NCBI GenBank assembly: GCA_016218905.1
Contig: JACRCS010000021.1
Span: 1-8,929 of the forward strand
DNA from: Deltaproteobacteria bacterium
Lineage (GTDB): Bacteria > Desulfobacterota_C > Deferrisomatia > Deferrisomatales > JACRMM01
Reading direction: 5' to 3'
Length of the DNA: 8,929 nucleotides
Below the pieces are notes generated by a model. The model did no database searches, had not been told where the DNA came from, and saw only the letters and a program-made list of their open reading frames with translations. Position numbers and translations under genes: made by a program. Below, piece after piece: positions 1 through 7,559 of the stretch; position 1 is the first letter of the stretch; each line of letters begins with the position of its first letter.

Positions 1-28
1 CCACGAAGGCCACGTGTAGGAGAGTGAC

Positions 29-574
29 ATGTCCGAGATTACCGATCAGCAGGGAAACAAGCGCTACCTGATCAATCTCCGGGTGAACGGAGACTTGTAC
101 ACGGTGGTCGTGAAGGCCAACGCGACCCTCGTCAACGTGCTCCGCAATCAGCTCAACCTCACGGGCACGAAGAAGGGCTGTGAGCTCGGCGACTGCGGCT
201 CCTGCACGGTCCTCCTGGACGGGAAGCCCGTCGACTCCTGCATGATACTCGCGGTGGAGGCGGACGGGCGGGAGATCACGACCATCGAGGGCGTCGCCCC
301 GAGCGGCCGCCTCGACGCGCTCCAGCAGTCCTTCATCGATCACGCCGCCGTCCAGTGCGGTTACTGCACGCCGGGGATGATCCTGGCGGCCAAGGCCCTC
401 CTCACCCGGAACCCCCATCCGACGGAGAGGGAGGTGCGGGAGGCGATCTCCGGCAACCTCTGCCGGTGCACGGGGTACGTCCACATCGTCGAGGCCGTCC
501 TGGCCGCGGCGGAAGGGAGAACCGCGCCGGCCGAAGAGCGGTCCGGGCGGGCGGCGTCGGCAGCGGAGGGCTGA
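29..574 (+). CDS. 2Fe-2S small subunit of a molybdenum hydroxylase (xanthine dehydrogenase / 4-hydroxybenzoyl-CoA reductase family)
   Basis: This 181-residue protein is the electron-transfer subunit of a xanthine dehydrogenase-family enzyme; it passes electrons from the molybdenum site through two 2Fe-2S clusters. All eight cluster cysteines are visible: Cys51, Cys56, Cys59 and Cys71 form the plant-ferredoxin-type site (GCELGDCGSC), and Cys110, Cys113, Cys145 and Cys147 the second, all-helical site (QCGYCTPG and LCRCTGY). The family is usually about 150-175 residues; the extra length is an Ala/Glu/Gly-rich tail after residue 162. The ATG follows an AGGAGA site (18-23) by 5 nt. The large subunit starts 3 nt after the stop, so the two are co-transcribed. 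The 28 nt upstream hold one short open frame ending in TAG at 17-19, possibly the tail of a preceding gene, but too short to identify. The fold and cofactors are clear; the substrate is not. Confidence 0.95.
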   Translation: MSEITDQQGNKRYLINLRVNGDLYTVVVKANATLVNVLRNQLNLTGTKKGCELGDCGSCTVLLDGKPVDSCMILAVEADGREITTIEGVAPSGRLDALQQSFIDHAAVQCGYCTPGMILAAKALLTRNPHPTEREVREAISGNLCRCTGYVHIVEAVLAAAEGRTAPAEERSGRAASAAEG

Positions 575-577
575 GCC

Positions 578-2875
578 ATGGCGAACGAGAAGTACAGCGT
601 GATCGGCCGCAGCGTCCCTCGAGTCGACGGCCGGGAGAAGGTGACCGGAGCCGCCAAGTACACGGGGGACCTCTCCTTCCCGAACCTGCTCCACGGGAAG
701 ATCCTCACGAGCCCCCACGCCCACGCCCGGGTCCTCTCCATCGACACCTCCGAGGCGGAGAAGCTACCGGGCGTGAAGGCCGTCATCACGCACAAGGACG
801 TCCCGTCGCTGAAGTACGGGATCAGTCCCGCCCGTTGGGACGAGAACATCTTCTGCATCGAGAAGGTGCGCTTCGTGGGCGACAAGGTCGCGGCCGTCGC
901 CTGCATCGACGAGGAGACCTGCTACAAGGCCCTGAAGCTCATCCGCGTCGAGTACGAGGTGCTCCCCGCGGTCCTAGACTTCCTCCACGCGATGGACGAG
1001 GGCATGCCGCTCGTCCAGGAGGAGTACGCGAGGAACATCAACACCGAGATCCACCAGAGCTTCGGCGACGTCGACAAGGCCTTCGCCGAGGCGCACCTTG
1101 TCCGGACGGATGCCTTCCTGGGGCAGCGCACGTACCAGTCCCCCATCGAGCCGCACTCCGCCATTTCCTTCTGGGACGGCGACAAGCTCACGGTCTACGC
1201 GAGCACCCAGTCGCCCCACTCTTTCCAGTACTACATCGCCCGCGAGTTCGGCATGAAGATGGGCGACGTGCGGGTCCTGAAGACCCACGTGGGCGGCGGC
1301 TTCGGCGGAAAGATGGAGCCCACGGGTCTCGAGTTCGCCGGCGCCGTCCTCGCCCGGCTCACCGGGCGTCCCGTCCGGATGTTCTACGACCGGGCCGAGA
1401 TGTTCGCCCACAACCGCGGCCGGCACGCCCAGTACATGGAGATCACGACCGGCGTGGACAAGGAGGGGAAGATCCTCGGCGCCTACGCCAACTTCATCAT
1501 GGACGGAGGCGCCTACACGAGCCTCGGCATCGCCAGCGCCTACTACGCGGGCGCTTTGCTTCCGCTGACGTACGAGTTCGACGACTACCGCTTCGATATG
1601 TACCGGGTCTACACGAACCTGCCGGCCTGCGGGGCGCAGCGGGGTCACGGCGCGCCGCAGCCCAAGTACGCCTTCGAGAGCCACCTCGACAACGTGGCGG
1701 CCGAGCTCGGGATCGACCCCATGGAGATCCGGATCCGAAACGCCCGGCGCCCGAATACCGTCACGCCCAACGACTTCCGGGTGAACACCTGCGAGATGCG
1801 GGCGTGCCTGGAGAGGGCCCGGGAGATCTCGGGCTGGAACGAGAAGAAGGGCAAGCTTCCCCGCGGCCGGGGCATCGGAGTGGCCACCGGAAGTTTCGTC
1901 TCCGGGGCGGGGTATCCGATCTACCGGACCGACCTCCCCCAGGCGGCGGCCTTCATCCAGGTCAACGAGGACGGCACGGCCGCGACTCTCTACACCGGCG
2001 CCACCGATATCGGACAGGGCTCGGACACGGTGCTCTGCCAGATGGCCGCCGAGGCCATGGGCTTCGTGTACGAGCAGATGAAGATCGTCTCGGCCGACAC
2101 GGAGACGACGCCGCACGACTTCGGCGCGTACGCGAGCCGGCAGACCCTCATGTCGGGCGCGGCCGTGAAGCAGGCCGGCGAGAGGATCAAGGAACGGATC
2201 CTCGAGTCCGCTTCCTTCATGCTCAACGTGCCCGCCGACGACCTCGACTGCGAGAACGGGGTGGTGTTCTCGAAGTCGCGCCCTGACCAGACGCTCTCCT
2301 TCGAGGAGGTGGCCCGCAAGTACTTCATCCTGAAAGGCCCGCTGATCGGCCACGGGGCCTACACTCCTCCGAAGCTCGGGGGCATGTTCAAGGGGGCCGC
2401 GGTCGGCACCTCGCCCGCGTACAGCTTCGGGGTGCAGGTCGGCGAGGTGGAGATCGACGAGGAGACCGGGGAGGTGACGGTCCACGACGTCTGGGACGTC
2501 CACGACTGCGGGACGGTGATCAATCCGAGGCTCCTCCACGGCCAGGTGCACGGGGCCCTGGCCATGGGGATGGGCGAGTCGGTCTGGGAGCAGGTGCTCT
2601 TCGACGACAACGGCCGGATCAAGAACGCGGAGCTCTCCAACTACCGGCTGGTGACCGCCCTGGACATGCCGCGAGTCCACTCCGAGGTCATCGAGAGCGA
2701 CGAGCCGGCGGGGCCCTGGGGGGTCAAGGAGATCGGGGAGGGGTCCACGAATCCGACGATGGGGTGCTTCTCCAACGCCATCTTCGATGCCATGGGGGTC
2801 CGGGTGAACAGCCTCCCCCTTACTTACGAGAAGGTCTGGAGGGCCTTGAAGGAGAAGCGCGAGCGAGGAGAATGA
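578..2875 (+). CDS. Molybdopterin-binding large subunit of a molybdenum hydroxylase (4-hydroxybenzoyl-CoA reductase / xanthine dehydrogenase type)
   Basis: This 765-residue catalytic subunit carries the molybdopterin cofactor, and its length is normal for the separate large subunit of CO dehydrogenase, hydroxybenzoyl-CoA reductase and related enzymes. The N-terminal a/b hammerhead domain (about residues 15-130) is followed by the two molybdenum-binding domains. Visible motifs are GGGFGGK at 239-245, AQRGHGAPQ at 353-361, GQG at 479-481, and KEIGEG at 717-722, where Glu721 aligns with the family's catalytic glutamate. The AYRCSFR loop of form I CO dehydrogenase is absent, and the RGHG loop looks more like hydroxybenzoyl-CoA reductase-type subunits. 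This is by eye, so the substrate remains open. The ATG has a GGAGG at 565-569 and starts 3 nt after the small-subunit stop. No FAD subunit follows; it may lie just upstream of the window, or the enzyme may use another electron acceptor. Confidence 0.93.
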   Translation: MANEKYSVIGRSVPRVDGREKVTGAAKYTGDLSFPNLLHGKILTSPHAHARVLSIDTSEAEKLPGVKAVITHKDVPSLKYGISPARWDENIFCIEKVRFVGDKVAAVACIDEETCYKALKLIRVEYEVLPAVLDFLHAMDEGMPLVQEEYARNINTEIHQSFGDVDKAFAEAHLVRTDAFLGQRTYQSPIEPHSAISFWDGDKLTVYASTQSPHSFQYYIAREFGMKMGDVRVLKTHVGGGFGGKMEPTGLEFAGAVLARLTGRPVRMFYDRAEMFAHNRGRHAQYMEITTGVDKEGKILGAYANFIMDGGAYTSLGIASAYYAGALLPLTYEFDDYRFDMYRVYTNLPACGAQRGHGAPQPKYAFESHLDNVAAELGIDPMEIRIRNARRPNTVTPNDFRVNTCEMRACLERAREISGWNEKKGKLPRGRGIGVATGSFVSGAGYPIYRTDLPQAAAFIQVNEDGTAATLYTGATDIGQGSDTVLCQMAAEAMGFVYEQMKIVSADTETTPHDFGAYASRQTLMSGAAVKQAGERIKERILESASFMLNVPADDLDCENGVVFSKSRPDQTLSFEEVARKYFILKGPLIGHGAYTPPKLGGMFKGAAVGTSPAYSFGVQVGEVEIDEETGEVTVHDVWDVHDCGTVINPRLLHGQVHGALAMGMGESVWEQVLFDDNGRIKNAELSNYRLVTALDMPRVHSEVIESDEPAGPWGVKEIGEGSTNPTMGCFSNAIFDAMGVRVNSLPLTYEKVWRALKEKRERGE

Positions 2876-2901
2876 TTTCGGAACTCGCGAGATCCGCTGC
2901 G

Positions 2902-2930
2902 TTGACGCGTACCTCGGCGACTGCTAGACT
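2902..2930 (+). promoter_or_regulatory. Predicted sigma70-type promoter in the leader of the RRM gene
   Basis: TTGACG (2902-2907) and TAGACT (2925-2930) are separated by exactly 17 nt. A TG one base before the -10 box (2922-2923) gives it an extended -10. The predicted start is near 2937, which makes a 5' leader of about 155 nt for the RRM gene at 3093. It begins 27 nt after the large-subunit stop. It is read from sequence only; it is the best promoter match I found in this gap. Confidence 0.6.
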
Positions 2931-2975
2931 TGAGCGCGTTCGGCGCCCCCCGATGTGCCGCATACCGGGACGAAC

Positions 2976-3006
2976 AGGGACCCAGCACGATGCGGTCCCT
3001 TTTTTT
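2976..3006 (+). terminator. Intrinsic terminator, upstream of the RRM gene and possibly an attenuator
   Basis: AGGGACC (2976-2982) pairs with GGTCCCT (2994-3000). An inner GCA/TGC (2985-2987 with 2991-2993) extends the stem across a 2-nt bulge, and seven T residues (3000-3006) follow. This is a classic Rho-independent terminator. It could simply end the hydroxylase operon, whose stop is 100 nt upstream. However, the promoter at 2902-2930 lies between that stop and the hairpin, so transcripts from it also meet this terminator, either as an attenuated leader or as a short RNA of about 70 nt. Two upstream segments could compete for its 3' arm: CCGCAT at 2958-2963 (complementary to 2990-2995), and a second copy of GGGAC at 2967-2971. 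Confidence 0.8.
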
Positions 3007-3046
3007 CGTCATCCCCGCGGGGGGCGTTCTGTGTACGCTCGAGACT

Positions 3047-3065
3047 CTCGGGAATCTCTCCCGAG
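3047..3065 (+). promoter_or_regulatory. Hairpin in the leader just upstream of the RRM gene ribosome-binding site
   Basis: CTCGGG (3047-3052) and CCCGAG (3060-3065) form a perfect 6-bp stem with a 7-nt loop. It ends 8 nt before the GAAAGGAG ribosome-binding site (3074-3081) and has no T-run, so it is not a terminator. It could stabilise the leader, affect ribosome access, or serve as a binding site for the RRM protein itself; none of these is shown by sequence alone. A CCCCGCGGGG palindrome (3013-3022) lies between this hairpin and the terminator. Confidence 0.4.
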
Positions 3066-3092
3066 CACAGCACGAAAGGAGACGAGGTTCCA

Positions 3093-3617
3093 ATGTCCGT
3101 CCGGCTTTACGTGGGAAACCTTCCGTACGACGTTACGGAGGCCGAGTTGAGGGAGCTCTTTTCCGTCGCGGGCTCGCCTTCCATGCTGCGCATTCCCACG
3201 GACAGAGAGACGGGGAGACCGAGAGGCTTCGCCTTCGTGGAATTCGCGGAGCGCCGCGAGGCGGAGGAAGCCATTCGGCAACTGAACCAACAGCTCTTCA
3301 AGGGGAGGCCCCTGGCCATCAACGAGGCGAGGCCCAAGGAAGACCGCGCCGGACCTCCCCCCATGCGGCCGTCCCACGGCTTTGCCGATTTCCCCGTTCC
3401 CATGGAACCGGGTAAGGAGAGGCGAGAGCCCAAGCGCTCCTTCGGCCCGGACGCCCCCCGGGGTGGAAAGAAGTTCGACAAGAGCCGCTCCAAGCAGGAA
3501 CGCGCGCCCAAGATCGTCAAGGAGAAGTCCGCCCGGGGCTCCCGCTTCGAGGAAGAGGACGATCAGGACGACTTCGCCCGCTGGAGCCGCGAGGACGCGA
3601 ACTCCGACACGGAGTAA
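3093..3617 (+). CDS. Single-RRM RNA-binding protein with a charged, probably disordered tail
   Basis: The protein has 174 residues. Residues about 2-80 form one RNA-recognition motif with both signature strands visible: RNP2 as LYVGNL (5-10) and RNP1 as RGFAFVEF (44-51), whose aromatic residues normally stack on RNA bases. The tail from about residue 81 is rich in Pro, Lys, Arg and Glu, basic in the middle (GGKKFDKSRSK, 124-134) and acidic near the end (EEEDDQDD, 153-160). It is longer than in typical bacterial RRM proteins, which often end in a short Gly-rich or basic tail. These proteins bind single-stranded RNA in the cytoplasm; cyanobacterial relatives are often cold-induced. The ATG at 3093 was chosen because the RRM begins right there and GAAAGGAG lies 11 nt upstream. 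The frame stays open to a GTG at 2955, but that stretch crosses the terminator. The gene ends in tandem TAA TAG. Confidence 0.93.
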   Translation: MSVRLYVGNLPYDVTEAELRELFSVAGSPSMLRIPTDRETGRPRGFAFVEFAERREAEEAIRQLNQQLFKGRPLAINEARPKEDRAGPPPMRPSHGFADFPVPMEPGKERREPKRSFGPDAPRGGKKFDKSRSKQERAPKIVKEKSARGSRFEEEDDQDDFARWSREDANSDTE

Positions 3618-3619
3618 TA

Positions 3620-3662
3620 GCTAAAGAGCGCCCTCCCCTGACTGGGGAGGGCGCTCTTTAGC
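3620..3662. terminator. Bidirectional terminator between the RRM gene and clpA
   Basis: A perfect 19-bp stem (3620-3638 with 3644-3662) closes a 5-nt loop, TGACT. The left arm contains AAAG and the right arm CTTT, so a short U-run lies inside the stem base in either direction, but no long free T-tract follows. The hairpin starts immediately after the tandem stops of the RRM gene and lies 26 nt past the clpA stop, so it sits exactly between two convergent genes and can serve both. Confidence 0.88.
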
Positions 3663-3688
3663 CCGGCGAAGCTTCTCCGCCCCGCCTC

Positions 3689-5929
<2,241 letters not shown>

Positions 5930-5930
5930 C

Positions 5931-6260
5931 TCAGGCCGTTTCCATGGTGCAGCGTAAGGGGTATTCGTTTTGCCGGGCGAGCTCGACGACCTGGGTGACG
6001 CGGGTCTCGGCGATTTCGAAGGGGTAGACACCCGCGACCCCCATGCCCTTCTGGTGAACGTGGAGCATGATGCGCACGGCCGCGGCCTCCGGGTGATGGA
6101 AGATCTTCATCAGGACCATCACTACGAACTCCATGGTCGTGTAGTCGTCGTTGTGGAGCAGTACCCGATAGAGCTGCGGCTCCTTCGTTCGGCGTTCCGG
6201 CTGCACCACGGCCGCCTGCCCGCCCTCGGGCGCTCTCACCTCGTCACTTCGCCTGGCCAT
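5931..6260 (-). CDS. clpS: ClpS, N-degron adaptor of the ClpAP protease
   Basis: This 109-residue protein matches ClpS, which binds proteins with a destabilising N-terminal residue and hands them to the ClpA N-domain. A flexible N-terminal extension (about residues 1-28) precedes the folded core. The binding-pocket residues are present: Asn37, Asp38 and Asp39 in [10 protein letters not shown], the gate Met43, and His69 in the MLHVHQKG helix, corresponding to E. coli Asn34, Asp35, Asp36, Met40 and His66. The ending CTMETA resembles E. coli CTLEKA. The stop is separated from the clpA ATG by one nucleotide. There is no Shine-Dalgarno sequence before the ATG; instead a TATAAT lies so close that the mRNA probably starts at or within 2 nt of the start codon. 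With clpA interrupted, this intact adaptor might have no partner unless the stop is an error or is read through. Confidence 0.96.
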   Translation of the reverse strand: MARRSDEVRAPEGGQAAVVQPERRTKEPQLYRVLLHNDDYTTMEFVVMVLMKIFHHPEAAAVRIMLHVHQKGMGVAGVYPFEIAETRVTQVVELARQNEYPLRCTMETA

Positions 6261-6267
6261 GCCCGTT

Positions 6268-6296
6268 ATTATAGATGCTCAGCGCTTCGATGGCGA
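6268..6296 (-). promoter_or_regulatory. Predicted clpS promoter, giving a leaderless mRNA
   Basis: On the - strand a perfect TATAAT (6273-6268) is preceded, after 17 nt, by TCGCCA (6296-6291), four of six matches to TTGACA. Normal spacing from the -10 box puts the start at about 6262-6260, and the clpS ATG begins at 6260, leaving no room for a ribosome-binding site. A small GC-rich inverted repeat, CGACGC-GCT-GCGTCG (6300-6314), touches the upstream edge of the -35 box and might be an operator. Confidence 0.65.
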
Positions 6297-6341
6297 CGTC
6301 GACGCGCTGCGTCGCTTTTGCTTTCACCATAGCCACGGGAC

Positions 6342-6358
6342 CACTGTGCCGCACGGTG
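6342..6358. promoter_or_regulatory. Imperfect 17-bp palindrome in the divergent control region, candidate operator
   Basis: CACTGTGC (6342-6349) and GCACGGTG (6351-6358) flank one central base and match as an inverted repeat at seven of eight positions. The centre, 6350, falls almost exactly midway between the predicted start points of clpS (about 6262) and the + strand gene at 6459 (about 6436). A dimeric regulator here could act on both genes. This is inference from symmetry and position; palindromes arise often by chance in GC-rich DNA. The rest of the gap, apart from the promoters, holds only a G-rich run (6363-6377). Confidence 0.3.
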
Positions 6359-6400
6359 CCCGAGGCGGGGCGGGGCGCTCCGCGTCCGGAGAATCGCCCC

Positions 6401-6429
6401 CTGACAAGCTTTGGTTTCGTTCTTATCTT
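6401..6429 (+). promoter_or_regulatory. Predicted sigma70-type promoter of the small four-cysteine gene
   Basis: CTGACA (6401-6406, five of six matches) and TATCTT (6424-6429, four of six) are 17 nt apart. The predicted start near 6436 gives a short leader of about 23 nt that just includes the strong ribosome-binding site at 6447-6455. Confidence 0.6.
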
Positions 6430-6458
6430 CTGGATGTCCTTAGTCCGAGGAGGAGACC

Positions 6459-6785
6459 ATGGCAGCGCGAATGGAAGAGTGGGACGCGAGCGATTTCTAC
6501 AAAGAGTTCCACGCGGCGGCGACGTCTTCGCCCGACGAAGCCTTTCGCCGGAAGTTCGACACCCTCGCGAAGGAGCTTGAGCCGTTCGATCGGGAATTCT
6601 TCCGGGAGACTTCCCGGTGCGGCCGGGATCTGGGCTCGGTGATGGAGGGGCTGAAGGACATCGCGGGACGCGCCGGCTACTGCCGCCGGCCGCGCGGCTT
6701 CGAGCAGTCGTGCGAGCACCTCTTTCAAGAAGTCGACGAGACGATCGGCCGGATCCGGGCGTTGCGCGAAACCTGCTTCGTCTAG
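6459..6785 (+). CDS. Small uncharacterised protein with four cysteines
   Basis: I do not recognise this 108-residue protein. It is a real gene on local evidence: a good promoter at 6401-6429, an AGGAGG site (6448-6453) 5 nt before the ATG, and a clean reading frame ending in TAG. It has no signal peptide or membrane segment, is rich in charged residues, and looks mostly helical and cytoplasmic. Four cysteines occur in the second half, in TSRCGRD (58), GYCRRP (74), QSCEHL (84) and the ending ETCFV (106); their uneven spacing is not a standard zinc or iron-sulfur pattern. A second ATG four codons in is less well placed. It is transcribed divergently from clpS. The response-regulator gene begins 108 nt downstream; that gap has a GC-rich hairpin (6814-6830) without a T-run, so the two genes could be co-transcribed, though this is unproven. 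Confidence 0.8.
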   Translation: MAARMEEWDASDFYKEFHAAATSSPDEAFRRKFDTLAKELEPFDREFFRETSRCGRDLGSVMEGLKDIAGRAGYCRRPRGFEQSCEHLFQEVDETIGRIRALRETCFV

Positions 6786-6893
6786 TCTCCCGCGGTGACG
6801 GCGCCCCGGTAGCCCCGCCGAAAGCGCGGGCGCGCGGAAAAAAGCCTGGCGGGCAGCCCCGCGCAATGGCACACTCTTCGCAAAGAGGGTGCC

Positions 6894-7559
6894 GTGAGAA
6901 TCCTGGTTGCCGACGACGACGCGATCTGCCGCTGTCTGCTCGAAACGACGCTCCAGAAGTGGGGTCACGACGTCGTCTCGTGCTCGACCGGCGGGGAAGC
7001 CCTGCGGCACCTGAGCGGGAGCGAGCCCCCGGAGCTCGCCATCCTCGACTGGATGATGCCGGAGCTGGACGGCCCGGAAGTGTGCCGAGAGGTCCGGTCG
7101 ACCGCCCGCGCCAACCCCCTGTACCTGGTCCTCCTCACCACGCGCAGCCGCCGGGACGACGTCGTCGAGGGGCTCAACGCCGGCGCGGACGACTACATGA
7201 TCAAGCCTTTCGACCTGGAGGAGCTCCGGGCCCGAGTCCTGGCGGGAGGGCGGATCGTGCAGCTCCAGGCCGCGTTATCGGAGCGGGTCCGGGAGCTCGA
7301 ATCGGCGCTCGCCCAGGTGAAGCAACTGCAGGGGCTCCTCCCGATCTGCTCCTACTGCAAGCGCATCCGCGACGACGAAAACTACTGGGAGCAGGTGGAG
7401 CTCTACATCGGCAAGCACTCGCACGCCCAGTTCAGTCACGGCATCTGTCCCGCCTGCTTCGAGAAGCACGTCCGCCCGCAGCTCGACGAGATCAGCCGGG
7501 GGCGCGGCGAGCCGACTCGCCCCGGACTCGCCGACAGCACTCCTAACGCCATCCCTTGA
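6894..7559 (+). CDS. Response-regulator receiver protein with a coiled coil and a Cys4 C-terminal module
   Basis: The protein has 221 residues. Residues 1-118 are a REC domain with the acidic cluster Asp7-Asp8-Asp9, phospho-acceptor Asp52 in LDWMMP, Thr82/Thr83 and Lys104 in IKPF, so it should accept phosphate from a histidine kinase. Residues about 120-147 form a coiled coil. Residues 148-197 carry the pattern LLPICSYCKRIRDD...YW..VE.YI...SH.......FSHGICPACF, with Cys152, Cys155, Cys185 and Cys188 as a possible zinc site. I know this module as a recurring C-terminal piece of bacterial REC and PAS proteins, with no function I can name. No DNA-binding or enzymatic output domain is present, so it probably acts through protein contacts. 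The start is GTG 6894, 5 nt after GAGG (6885-6888), and the REC domain begins at once. No kinase gene is adjacent. Its last 17 nt overlap the convergent gene's 3' end. Confidence 0.92.
   Translation: MRILVADDDAICRCLLETTLQKWGHDVVSCSTGGEALRHLSGSEPPELAILDWMMPELDGPEVCREVRSTARANPLYLVLLTTRSRRDDVVEGLNAGADDYMIKPFDLEELRARVLAGGRIVQLQAALSERVRELESALAQVKQLQGLLPICSYCKRIRDDENYWEQVELYIGKHSHAQFSHGICPACFEKHVRPQLDEISRGRGEPTRPGLADSTPNAIP

Noticed and set aside
355..2286. A 643-codon open frame overlapping the molybdenum hydroxylase genes in another frame
   Set aside because: Its translation is low-complexity Arg/Gly/Pro/His-rich sequence, typical of a shifted frame in GC-rich DNA, while the overlapping frames encode clear enzyme subunits.
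974..2680. A 568-codon open frame on the - strand inside the large-subunit gene
   Set aside because: It is an antisense shadow with repeated Val/His/Asp/Gly composition and no recognisable domain; the + strand carries conserved motifs throughout.
2955..3092. A 46-residue N-terminal extension of the RRM protein from a GTG
   Set aside because: It would be translated through a terminator hairpin and T-run, has no ribosome-binding site of its own, and the RRM fold plus GAAAGGAG site support the ATG at 3093.
5930..6031. A 34-residue N-terminal extension of ClpA
   Set aside because: It lies inside the clpS coding region, is Ser/Pro/Arg-rich, and ClpA proteins start at the equivalent of the ATG at 5929.
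6300..6325. A + strand terminator, CGACGC-GCT-GCGTCG followed by TTTTGCTTT
   Set aside because: No + strand gene precedes it; the stem is short, and it is better mentioned as a possible operator next to the clpS -35 box.
6259..6642. Two + strand open frames starting at 6259 and 6275
   Set aside because: They cross the divergent promoter region, lack ribosome-binding sites, and overlap out of frame the better-supported gene at 6459.
6838..6873. A - strand terminator formed by GCGGG/CCCGC and the T6 run (A6 on the + strand)
   Set aside because: The stem is only 5 bp and separated from the T-run by 5 nt, and no - strand gene ends nearby.
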